Source: Larix sibirica (Eukaryota; Streptophyta; Pinopsida; Pinales; Pinaceae). From it: a stretch of 11,752 nt of DNA. The notes beneath the pieces were generated by a model, which was not told where the DNA came from, did not search any database, and worked only from the letters and a program-made list of their open reading frames with translations. Of this stretch, positions 1 through 7,532 are shown in pieces; within the stretch, counting starts at the first letter, position 1; every line of letters starts with the position of its first letter. The position numbers were made by a program, and so were the translations under genes. The stretch lies in contig NWUY0300032091.1 in NCBI GenBank assembly GCA_004151065.3, positions 8,480 to 20,231 on the forward strand, in the 5' to 3' direction.

Positions 1-469
1 TTACTATTTCGCATTATTAATAGTAAGTTAAATTTTTCATTGGAAAAAAGGTTAAATGGATAAGAGTTATCACTAATTTAAAAGTTAGCATAACTCTATT
101 TACGTGCTTTAAGTATTGGCAGTAGCTGCATTGCAGCTTTTTTTATTGTTAAATATATTCCTTTTTGGATGATTACAGAACCTCTGTGAAGAAGTCAAAA
201 TGTACCATAAATTTGGATCATCATTGAAATTAGTCACACCATATATTAAAATGGCTAGTCTTGTTTAAATAGACATGTACTAAACAATATGTACCTTACA
301 ACACAGTAATAAATACTATATTCACAATACAATAAAAGTTATGGTATAGATTGGATTTAATTTTTTTAAATACATGTTGCAGGAGTTTGCGGTTTTCATC
401 TCAAATGTCAAATACTTGATGACATTTGACCTAATCCTTATAATTAATTGTAATGAGCTTTGGTAGTAA
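1..469. other. AT-rich stretch without a recognised gene
   Basis: No reading frame with recognisable similarity was found on either strand. Two perfect inverted repeats stand out. One has 7-bp arms around a single base (AGCTGCA-T-TGCAGCT, 124-138) and is followed by a T run. The other has 9-bp arms TCAAATGTC / GACATTTGA (401-409 and 421-429) with an 11-nt loop. An acceptor-like TTGCAG lies at about 377-382, but the short open stretch after it resembles no family I know. Confidence 0.5.
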
Positions 470-1125
470 TGTAGGTCTCACAAACTGAAAAATCATGCAA
501 TTGAAGAAACACACAAAGAACCAGAAGAGAGAATGAACACACACACCAAAATTACAATATGGAAGGCTTTTCCCATTGCTTTGTATTTTGCTCCATTTAT
601 ATAATTACATATTAGATTGGGAAACTATGTTTAGAAAGACATCTCCATACATTTCTGCACCAACATTGTCGACTTCACTGTTTTAGCTATCTCATTTAAT
701 GTCGATTCTCGAACACTCTTCAATGACAACATTTACTAATAAACATTACATCGTTTAATCATTGTTTTAATACTCCCCTTTAATGTCTATTAGAGGTAAC
801 AATAGTATTGCTTTGCCATTGTTATGGGCCGTTTTCATCATGGTCTTCCTTTGGGTCATATTTTGATCGTCATCTTCAATTTGGACATGTCTTCATCTTT
901 AATCATCAACTGGGTATTCATCTTGGTCTTCATTCTTTGTCGTCATTGTCTTGGGATTTCTTCATTATTAGGATTTATCCTCGAGCTTTCTGCTCCATCT
1001 TTTTGTACCTCACAAACTCATTGTCGATGTCCATAAAAAAAATCTGTCTACCGGAATACATGGTTGCCGACCACTATATCTGCCAGTTCTTTAGGAAACC
1101 TTTTCACTTACGTGATTCATCAACA
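470..1125 (-). mobile_element. Candidate LTR (solo or 3' LTR), minus orientation
   Basis: The segment begins TGTAGGTC and ends CATCAACA on the plus strand, so it has the TGT...ACA ends of plant LTRs. Read on the minus strand it begins TGTTGATG. It contains a TATA box (593-603) in the right place for an R region start, then a pyrimidine-rich region rich in TTCT and TGTG words. It ends GACCTACA. Just outside its 5' end (minus sense), at 1135-1143, is a purine tract TTTAAGGGGG, as expected where a 3' LTR meets an internal domain. Its U3 part carries many short GTCTTCAT/CGTCAT-like words (about 838-960). The length of about 656 bp is ordinary for an LTR. No second copy lies in the window and no pol was recognised beside it, so the boundaries and superfamily are inferred. 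The open frames inside it look non-coding. Confidence 0.55.
593..603 (-). promoter_or_regulatory. TATA box of the candidate LTR
   Basis: The minus strand reads TATATAAATGG inside the LTR-like segment. It lies about 520 bp from the U3 end and 125 bp from the U5 end. That position fits an LTR promoter. Activity cannot be judged from sequence. Confidence 0.4.
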
Positions 1126-1134
1126 TGTTGAAAT

Positions 1135-1143
1135 CCCCCTTAA
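1135..1143 (-). other. Polypurine-tract-like sequence
   Basis: The minus strand reads TTTAAGGGGG, ending about 9 nt before the TGTTGATG start of the candidate LTR. This is the usual place for the plus-strand primer of an LTR retrotransposon. The 9-nt gap is longer than normal, so the LTR edge may be off by several bases or mutated. Confidence 0.4.
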
Positions 1144-2090
1144 ACATAACTTGGTCCCACCATTTGAACACTCTGAGATTAACTCACTTTCCCCATTTCA
1201 ATCGAAGATTCATCTTCTTCCATCCAACATCAAGCTAGCATACGAGTACACCTGTCACCCCCATACCTCTCACAGTGGTTAATTCCACAACTTAATGGCA
1301 CAACTTCTCTGCCTATGAGAGAGTATCACATCCTGTGATCGCATGCACCTCTGCGCTACAACACATTTTCTTACTCAACATGGCTTACAACAACCTGCCT
1401 ATAACTAGGCACTACAACTTGTATCAACCAATGGGGTATACATGCCTTTAATAGGCCTTACAACAATCGCCCAATTACATTCAACTCAAGTACACCAACC
1501 ATACTTTTCCCTTTTTCCATTACAGAGATTAGTATCACATCCATGTCATGGATCTAGAATGTTGTTTGTTGGATTGTGCACACTTCCAACACAACAACCT
1601 ATGACATTGGTTTGGCACACTGAATTGACACGCCAATGTCATGCTTAACCTTTTAAGCGGACATGCTCCTTGTCACTTACAAATGCAAACTCTTAGACAT
1701 GGATTGGCTGGTAACACCGAAAATGTACTCCAAATTTCTTCTTTTTACAATGACCCATTAAACCAATCTCACTTTTATCATTCTACCAATCAGACATTAC
1801 TCAAAAGAACCAACAATTAGCAAAAATGGCATCATATTTTCAAAGATCCAACTAAACTATGACTCACTCACCAAGGGATAACATAGAACATAATCATAAT
1901 TGCAAATGACCCATATTGCTATGGGCTACCCTTGATCCCCAAGGGGTTTGATATCATAGTATTGAAAAAATTTTAAAAAAGAAGAAAAGATAGCAATTTC
2001 TATAACATCCATGCACCAACGATAATAATTATTATTTATTAGTAAAGACATCCATTAATTACGCTTATAGGCTGAGATTTTGGACTTCCT
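1144..2090. other. Unassigned, probably retroelement-derived DNA
   Basis: No reading frame here resembles a known protein on either strand. If the adjacent LTR is a 3' LTR, this would be the untranslated 3' part of its element. The word TACAAC and close variants recur at about 1356-1460. GTATCACATCC occurs at 1323-1333 and again at 1532-1542, and ACAACAACCT at 1387-1396 and 1591-1600, which hints at an old duplication of about 206 bp. Near 1934-1957 the minus strand reads ATGATATCAAACCCC, which only loosely resembles an initiator-Met tRNA primer-binding site. Confidence 0.4.
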
Positions 2091-2840
2091 TGAGCTGAGC
2101 AGATCAACAAGATTAACTCGAGTGTTCATTAAAAAAAAAGATTAACCCAAATATAACAAGTGTACAATCGAGATTCATTTCATAGTAATAGTATCTTGTT
2201 ATACTTGTTATGCTTAAAGAAAGAAAAAGGATTCCTATATAGAATAGACACAAATAGTCACCAATTAACTATCTGTCGACCATGACTCAATATGTGAGCA
2301 AGAGGAGATTGACCAGACGTAACCCCAAATTGATTCAACATCTAGATGCTTCATCTAGTTGCTTGCAGGTACTGATCTCAGTATTCTAGAACATATCCAG
2401 CTTTATAGCGATCTTCAATTCCGATTATGGTGACGGATTCTAGCCATTCTTCTTCTCCAGTTTCCTTCCATAGGGTTTTTCACCAACATCGTTTCATCGA
2501 CGTGTGATAACTAGCACTCAAATCGCCCCGGTATTCCGACGACTAGCGACGGAAAATTTTCCGGCGAGGCACAGTTCCNTCATCCAAGCTTTCAAATTCA
2601 CTCATGGCATGCCAGAATACCCATCACAAATCGCAAGGAGCAAACATGCAAACTCTTCCCTTTTCCTGCAACCTTTCATAAAACTTACATGAGCTGAGCT
2701 TTTAATATAGAAGTTTTCATATTTTAATCTTTTTATCTCCTATGTGCATGAATCATGGAAATATTTTCGATCAATGTGTTACTTCTCCAACCAGCATGTG
2801 TAATTAAAGTCCAAAAGAAGCAATGTTGGCCCAAGGGGAA
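2091..2840. other. Unassigned segment with a gene-like, more GC-rich core
   Basis: About 2400-2690 is less AT-rich than its surroundings and looks like the 5' region of a plant gene (CCGG/CGACG-rich, runs of TTCTTC). No protein family was recognised in any frame. A 29-codon open stretch (2282-2368) starts MTQYVSKRRLTRRNPK and runs into CAG|GTACTG, which resembles a donor site. A second open frame on the plus strand, without a convincing start, covers 2504-2692. One base, 2579, is N. The 10-mer TGAGCTGAGC occurs at 2091-2100 and 2690-2699, on either side of the patch. An imperfect 12-bp inverted repeat lies at 2153-2164 / 2200-2211, and a perfect 7-bp hairpin at 2342-2358. Confidence 0.35.
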
Positions 2841-3179
2841 CTCAAGAGGGGAGTCCATTTTCAACATACCAACCCTCTTCTTCACTTTTGGTTGGATCTT
2901 TTCTAGTTGCAGGGGGATTTCTTGAGATAAGATTATTAGAGCAACATATTATGAAGTACAAGCCGATGCAAAGAGTATATCTGACAAACGTTTGTCCTTT
3001 TTGTAGTATAGGAAGTAAAAGAGGTGGTGGGAGGAAAAAATAGATCACTCCAACAACTAGCGCCAATCCAAACAAGGAAAAATGCAATTAAATAATCACT
3101 AACTAAGACAACCTTGCTTAATATGTCACCATGAGAGTAGAATTGCATGAGCTAACACAAATCCTACTTGGTGAAGTTG
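2841..3179. other. Unassigned sequence downstream of the integrase fragment
   Basis: In the minus sense this follows the Ty3/gypsy integrase remnant, so it should hold the integrase C-terminal region, 3' untranslated region or LTR of the same element. I could not align any frame to an integrase C-terminal domain or chromodomain. The minus-strand open stretches are hydrophobic by composition and look like chance frames. Confidence 0.3.
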
Positions 3180-3620
3180 AAGGTGAACTAAGGTTTACAA
3201 GGTTGATGAAAGTTTCTCCTAGAGGCACATGAAAGTTGTAAAGATGGTAAGAGGACATTTGATGGAAACACAACTTCTTTTCCATAAACCAAATAAAGGG
3301 GGATGTTCCTAATGCACTCTTAGGTGTAACTCTATCGGCCCATAGTGCATTATGCCAATTCCTCTGTTTTTCAGTTGCTGTCTTTTTAATGATACAAATC
3401 ATATTTTTATTTGTGGATTCAAATAGTCCACTACCTTAAGAATAATGATTTGTTACATACCTAAAAAATGATTCCTTTATCTAATTTGAATTCATATAGC
3501 TCAAAATAAGAGAAATATGAAGCATTATTGAAGAAAATAATAGATTGAATTCCAAATTTCATAATCAAATGATCAATAAAATCCATGACTATTGATAATT
3601 CTAAAATTGCTCTGCAACCC
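3180..3620 (-). pseudogene. Ty3/gypsy integrase fragment (broken)
   Basis: In the active element this enzyme inserts the cDNA into chromosomes. On the minus strand the pieces appear in family order. First comes FIDHLIMKFGIQ, then NNASYFSYFELYEFKLDKGI (second catalytic region), then GLFESTNKN (third catalytic residue, Glu, kept). Next is EKQRNWHNALWADRVTPK, and finally, in another frame, LVYGKEVVFPSNVLLPSLQL. The second catalytic Asp, normally in a TDN(A/G) motif, is Asn here (codon at 3527-3529). There is an in-frame stop near 3470, another just before the GSGLFES segment, and a frameshift near 3290. The zinc-binding N-terminus, first Asp, protease, RT and RNase H are absent. It abuts a LINE fragment on the opposite strand at about 3620-3640, so one insertion or a rearrangement cut it. 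The family call is firm and the exact edges are approximate. Confidence 0.8.
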
Positions 3621-3639
3621 TAATCATCACTTGGCACAA

Positions 3640-4700
3640 ATCACTTGATATCATTGGAGTTTTATTGTGGCTATGGAACAATAAAAAATATGATACATAA
3701 GGAAATAATTTCATTCCTTTTGCTCCAGGAGACTAAAATGGATGTGGACCAAGTGCACAAGAATTTTCAAAAAAAATGGAAATATGGCATGGGATCTTCC
3801 ATAAGCGTTAGAGGTGCCTCAGGAGGTCTAGCTGCTTATTGGGATATGAGAAAGTTTACATTTTGTACTCAAATAGAAAACAATAATTGAATTATGATCA
3901 AGTTGGACGATAATATCACTCAAGAGATAATCAAAATTTGTAATTTCTATGGCTCGGTGATAATTTTGGCAATCCTTGAATACTTTAAGAGATCTTCGTT
4001 GTGACATTATCCCTGGAGATTTCAACATTTCAGTTTCCCATAAAGAGAGAAGAGGGGGAAATCTAATCAAAGATCCTTTTGGGGAAATTCTAGAAGATCT
4101 AATAAGCGATTTTGATCTCATGAATATCATTCCTAAGAAAGGCCTATACTCATGGACTAATAAAAGGATAGGCCCAGGACACATAACAGCTAGGCTAGAC
4201 AGGGTTTTGGTTCACAGTGAATTTGTACTCAAAGGAGTTCTAATTAGATCCATAATTTTAACAAATGCCTTCTCAGACCATAAGCCCATAATGCTAATTA
4301 TCAAAGAACCTGGAAATCAAGGACCTATTCCTTTTAGGTTCAACTCTCCGTGGTTAAATTAGAGGTAGTCTATCCACTCATCCCTCGGGTTTGGGAGAAT
4401 TATGTCAATGGATCAACATGTTACATTTGGGAGCAAATATTGAAACTTGTCAAATTGGCTCTTAAAGATTGGGCCAAAAAACACTACAAATTCTCCCCAA
4501 AAGGAGAAGCTGAAGGTTAAGGCAGATTTGGTGGCCCTCCAAGAGAAAATGGAAAAGTAGAAGTGACAATGGAATTATTGTAGTGTGATCAACAATTAGA
4601 TAAAAATATTTTGAAATATAGTAGACAAGAACAGGGACTTTGGAGATTGAAGTCCAAATCTCTATGGTTATTGTCTTCACAGAAACTTCACTGTTAAATG
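3640..4700 (+). pseudogene. LINE (plant L1-type) ORF2 fragment: endonuclease domain and linker
   Basis: ORF2 of L1-type LINEs encodes an APE-like endonuclease followed by reverse transcriptase. Visible in order are LLLQETKM (metal-binding Glu, about 3717-3740), GASGGLAAYWD (about 3812-3846), PGDFNISVSHKERRGG (about 4012-4059), LYSWTNKR and RLDRVLVHSEF, and SDHKP (catalytic Asp-His, about 4275-4289). After that come linker segments NGSTCYIWEQILKLVKLALK, LVALQEKMEK and QGLWRLKSKSLWL (about 4630-4665). A TGA at 3888-3890 replaces what is probably Trp. A frame change lies between 3960 and 4000, a stop at 4360-4362, and more frame changes follow. The similarity stops just before the reverse transcriptase should begin. 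LINEs usually lose their 5' end, so keeping the endonuclease while losing RT and tail implies a later deletion or interruption. LTR-like DNA follows directly. Confidence 0.85.
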
Positions 4701-5349
4701 ACTGGTAATCCTTTGACCATGGATTGTTTTTGCAGATGACCAATGATTAAATTGGGTTTATCATTGTTATTTTGATAATATTTCCTAATTCAACAATTCC
4801 GGCATGTTTACGTTTCGATTTTAGTGGCAAGGATCATTAAAATATCCCATTTCTAAAGGGTTCATTTGGTTTATTTGAATATTATGTGTGCATTTTCGGC
4901 CATCGTGTCATTCCTAGCGCGTGGTAGTCCTCCTTGGAATGTGTTGACGCATTAGCGATTTAGATGTGGAGGAGGCCGCGACTTGTTCAAAATGTTTTCT
5001 TATGGTTTTCCTTGGCCTACTCGACCCATATGTGACGTGTATGGGATCTTTGGTACATTCCCCTGTGGAATGACGTGGAACCATTTAGTGCTGGGAGTTA
5101 ATTGGATGGGCTATGATTTTGTTTGAGCTTGGTCAATCATTGTGGTCACTTTATGTTTGTAAAATTTGCTTTAAAATGATATGTTACTTAATGGTCCAGC
5201 TAACGCTGAGTCGATGCACCATGATGGAGGGATCGATTATATTCCTTTGGTCTTTATATAGCTAGTGGGGTGAAAAGGTGGTCCAAGTTCCTTTATAAAT
5301 TTGTTGAGCTTATTTTTTGAATATTTAATTTTAGAAGTAAAGTGGGTCT

Positions 5350-5580
5350 AACCACTTTAGGGGTGTTCTGATAAAAAGAGCCAAAGGACATTTATGTAAC
5401 GATGTATTTGTGCTTTCAACACCTTGAAAGTGGTTAGAAGTTTGTTGAAGTTAACCACTTTAGAAGTTTGTTGAGGTTAACCACCTTAGATGTTCTTATG
5501 AAAAGAGCAAAAGGACCTATATTTAATGATGTGTTTGTGCTTAGACTACCATGAAAGTGGTTAGAACTTTTTAAGGAGGT
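5350..5580. repeat. Diverged tandem repeat, period about 129 bp, with alternating AACCACTTT / AAAGTGGTT
   Basis: Two related units begin at 5350 and 5479. Each opens with AACCAC(T/C)TTA and continues with a GTTCT(G/T)AT..AAAGAGC..AAAGGAC segment and a GATGT(A/G)TTTGTGCTT segment. Each closes with GAAAGTGGTTAGAA. Between them, 5436-5461 and 5462-5487 are two 26-bp copies differing at two positions. The 9-mer AACCACTTT occurs at 5350 and 5453, with a variant at 5479. Its exact reverse complement AAAGTGGTT occurs at 5427-5435 and 5554-5562. The pair at 5427/5453 could form a 9-10 bp stem. Confidence 0.75.
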
Positions 5581-5610
5581 TGAAGAAAAGGAGGTTTTTG
5601 TACCCATGTA

Positions 5611-5747
5611 TTGTATTTATGGTATTTAATTATCATTATTTTAAGTAGCTTTTTATGGTTTAACTAAAGTTAGTTATTTTGTATTTATGGTATTTAATTA
5701 TCATTATTTTAAGTAGCTTTTTATGGTTTTAGTAAAGTTAATTATTT
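5611..5747. repeat. Tandem repeat, two copies of 68 bp
   Basis: Copy one (5611-5678) and copy two (5679 to about 5747) both contain GTATTTATGGTATTTAATTA, starting at 5613 and 5681. They continue with TCATTATTTTAAGTAGC and end in an AAAGTTA(G/A)TTATTT segment. Only a few substitutions separate them, so this duplication is younger than most other damage in the region. It lies upstream of the TATA box in the LTR-like segment. Confidence 0.85.
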
Positions 5748-5822
5748 AGCTCTACTCTATATTAGATTTAGGGTATTAATAATATTTTATTGTAACATGA
5801 AATTGTAGTTGTTGCTACAACC

Positions 5823-5832
5823 TATATATATA
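5823..5832 (+). promoter_or_regulatory. TATA box of the LTR-like region
   Basis: TATATATATA, followed by AGGGGTTGG and a T-rich leader, in the middle-to-late part of the LTR-like segment. The placement matches an LTR promoter with U3 upstream. It may be fortuitous in AT-rich DNA. Confidence 0.35.
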
Positions 5833-6082
5833 GGGGTTGGTTTCCTTACTTATTCTTCATGGTCAGGTTGTGAGATTTTTTTTATTATGTGAGTTTCATT
5901 GTCATGTTTTAATGAAGTATATTGAAGTTTAAGGATCTTTTTCTCTTTGGTTCAACTTGGTGGATTTAATTGAGTAATTTTGTAAGTTCGTATCATTGTC
6001 AAGTTTATTTGTTTTTTCCTACGAAGGGTTGTATAACTCCGTGTTTTATTCATATTACAATTTATGTTGCTTGCTTTAGATA

Positions 6083-6942
6083 TCAAGCATTCATAGGAGA
6101 AGTATCTGGCGAGTAGCATAGGTCATAGTCCTGGATGAGATGATCATATTCATGGCATCGGTTACACATGAAGGGCAGTCCAATATAGTCCAGGTTCTGA
6201 GTGTAGGAGAATAACCCTTTTGAGATAAATATTTGATCACGAAGACCCTCCATCATATCCATCTCAACTAAGATCTTTTCTACAACCATATTCCTAGTGG
6301 CTTCATAGCTGTAATAAGCTAAGATAAATTCCCCTAAAGTGGCTCCAAAATGCGCAAAGAGCCAAAGGACATTTATGTAACGATGTATTTTTATTTGTTT
6401 GTTCCTAAGAAGGGTTGTATAACTCCATGTTTTATTCATATTACAATTTATGTTGCTTATTTCAGATGTCAAGCATTCATAGGAGAAGTATATGGTGATT
6501 GGCATAGGTCATAGTCCTGGATGATATGACCATATTCATGGCATCAGTTACACCTAAAGGGTAGTCCAATATAGTCCAGGTTTTGAGTGTAGGAGAATAA
6601 CCCTTTGGAGATAACTATTTGATCAAGAAGACCCTCCCTCATATCCATTTCAACTAGGATCTTTTCTACAACCATATTCCCAGTGGCTTTGTAGTTGTAA
6701 TAAGCTAAGAGAAATTCCCCTAAAGTGGCTACAATATGCGCAAAATTATCCATTGTCCATAACCTCGGCGGGAGGTCAGGGAGTTTGACCCAGGTGGGGT
6801 GCGTATAAATTTTTCCCCTTCCGGTGTCGAAGGTGGGAGCCCACTGCTTGACCTTAAAGCGATTGTTCCTCCAGAACCCTTCTAAGGGATTGGTATAGGA
6901 TAACTTCGATGTGACATAAACCTTGAAGGAGTGGTTTTAATT
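6083..6942 (-). pseudogene. LINE ORF1 fragment: DUF4283-like domain and CCHC zinc knuckle, partly duplicated
   Basis: ORF1 of plant L1-type LINEs encodes an RNA-binding, gag-like protein. On the minus strand from 6942 the frame gives FKVYVTSKLSYTNPLEGFW, then NNRFKVKQWAPTFDTGRGK, HPTWVKLPDLPPRLW and ATLGEFLLAYYNYKATGN. It continues with VVEKILVEMDMREGL, NLDYIGLPFRCN and CHEYGHIIQDY. This order (the W-P-F and WV-LP-LP-LW motifs, then a knuckle) is that of DUF4283 / zf-CCHC_4 proteins. The knuckle should be CX2CX4HX4C, but its last Cys is Tyr. A TGA interrupts the knuckle of the 3' copy (about 6536-6541). The stretch from ATLGEF to past the knuckle is present twice (6391-6744 and 6005-6358), and both copies carry the same Cys-to-Tyr change. 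Upstream there is an in-frame TAA near 6936. No ORF2 follows on this strand, so this is a different insertion from the LINE at 3640-4700. Confidence 0.8.
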
Positions 6943-7532
6943 GCCAGAATTTAAAAATAAATAAAAAAGATTTATAAAACTAAAATTTCTACAAATGCCG
7001 CCTATTATCTAATATCACCTATTACATTAAATATGGTTTAATAATATATAGTTTTTGACTTCATATAAGAGTTGTTTAAGGTTTCAAGCATGTCGAGCCC
7101 TTGCGAGTTAGCACCCAAGTTGTGAGTGATTGACAGACGATCACACTACCACGAGGTTTTGCACTATGAGTTTCTTTTCCCAAAATACAAAGTGTAATAA
7201 TTTACATTACAAGGAAGCACTACAATGCTTTTGTGCATGTCATGTTGTTACGTATTGGACTTTCAAATAAGCACTAATTCTGGTGTTTGTTGATGATCAG
7301 ACATGGTATCCGTTAGCTTGGAATATGTTGGTCAGATTGACTGGCATATATAATGAAATGCCCTATATAGAAAGGATAGCCATAAACCTACAAATTCACT
7401 CTCTACCCAAAGAAAGGCTTACCATATCCGTTCCCTAACGTTACATTACCAACATATCATTTGTTTTCAACTTTGTATTATGTTTTTCCTATCAAATATG
7501 GTTGATAGTGAAGGCAAGTTTTAATCATACAG
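6943..7532. other. Unassigned sequence upstream of the laccase exon
   Basis: No coding similarity was seen. It starts with an A/T-rich run (AAATAAATAAAAAAG) directly after the LINE fragment. Its last 70 bases are pyrimidine-rich (TTGTTTTCAAC, TGTTTTTCCTATC). It ends TTTTAATCATACAG, which resembles a plant branch point plus 3' splice site. If the laccase exon is real, this stretch is probably intron. Confidence 0.4.

Larger units (their letters stand above)
4740..6001 (+). mobile_element. LTR-like region (probable LTR retrotransposon LTR, plus orientation)
   Basis: There is no coding similarity, but the organisation is that of a long LTR. It has a repeat-rich upstream part (5350-5747) and a TATA box (5823-5832). 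Then comes a short T-rich leader with GGTTGTGAG, a pyrimidine-rich stretch, and a possible CA-type end at TCATTGTCA (about 5993-6001). The 5' boundary is not clear: somewhere between the end of the LINE fragment (about 4700) and 5340. Part of it (5375-5409) recurs at 6356-6390 because of a tandem duplication. No primer-binding site, internal domain or second LTR is visible, so this would be a solo or truncated LTR. It could also be a non-coding piece of another repeat. Confidence 0.4.
5375..6744. repeat. Tandem duplication across an LTR/LINE junction, second copy internally deleted
   Basis: The first unit is 5375-6358. The second is 6356-6744. Bases 5375-5409 (35 nt) recur without a mismatch at 6356-6390. 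Bases 6005-6358 (354 nt) recur at 6391-6744 with about 31 substitutions by hand count (about 91% identity) and no net indel. The simplest reading is a tandem duplication of about 984 bp joined at an AAA microhomology (GCGCAAA|GAGCC against GCGCAAAATTATCC in the intact flank). The second copy then lost the equivalent of 5410-6004. The divergence indicates an old event. Confidence 0.85.

Noticed and set aside
124-145. Palindrome followed by a T run, resembling an intrinsic terminator
   Set aside because: The context is a plant nuclear genome with no gene upstream. Bacterial-type termination does not apply.
808-1282. Overlapping plus-strand open frames
   Set aside because: They lie inside or next to the candidate LTR, have low-complexity composition and match no family.
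1930-1960. Primer-binding-site-like ATGATATCAAACCCC on the minus strand
   Set aside because: Too many mismatches to the initiator-Met tRNA 3' end, and the DNA that should be the 5' LTR (beyond 1960) does not resemble the LTR at 470-1125.
2842-3148. Minus-strand open frames with hydrophobic stretches
   Set aside because: The hydrophobicity comes from T-rich codons. There is no initiation context or family match, and the integrase C-terminus is not recognisable there.
3828-4184. 118-codon open frame on the minus strand
   Set aside because: It is antisense to the LINE endonuclease, which carries the GDFN and SDHKP motifs on the plus strand.
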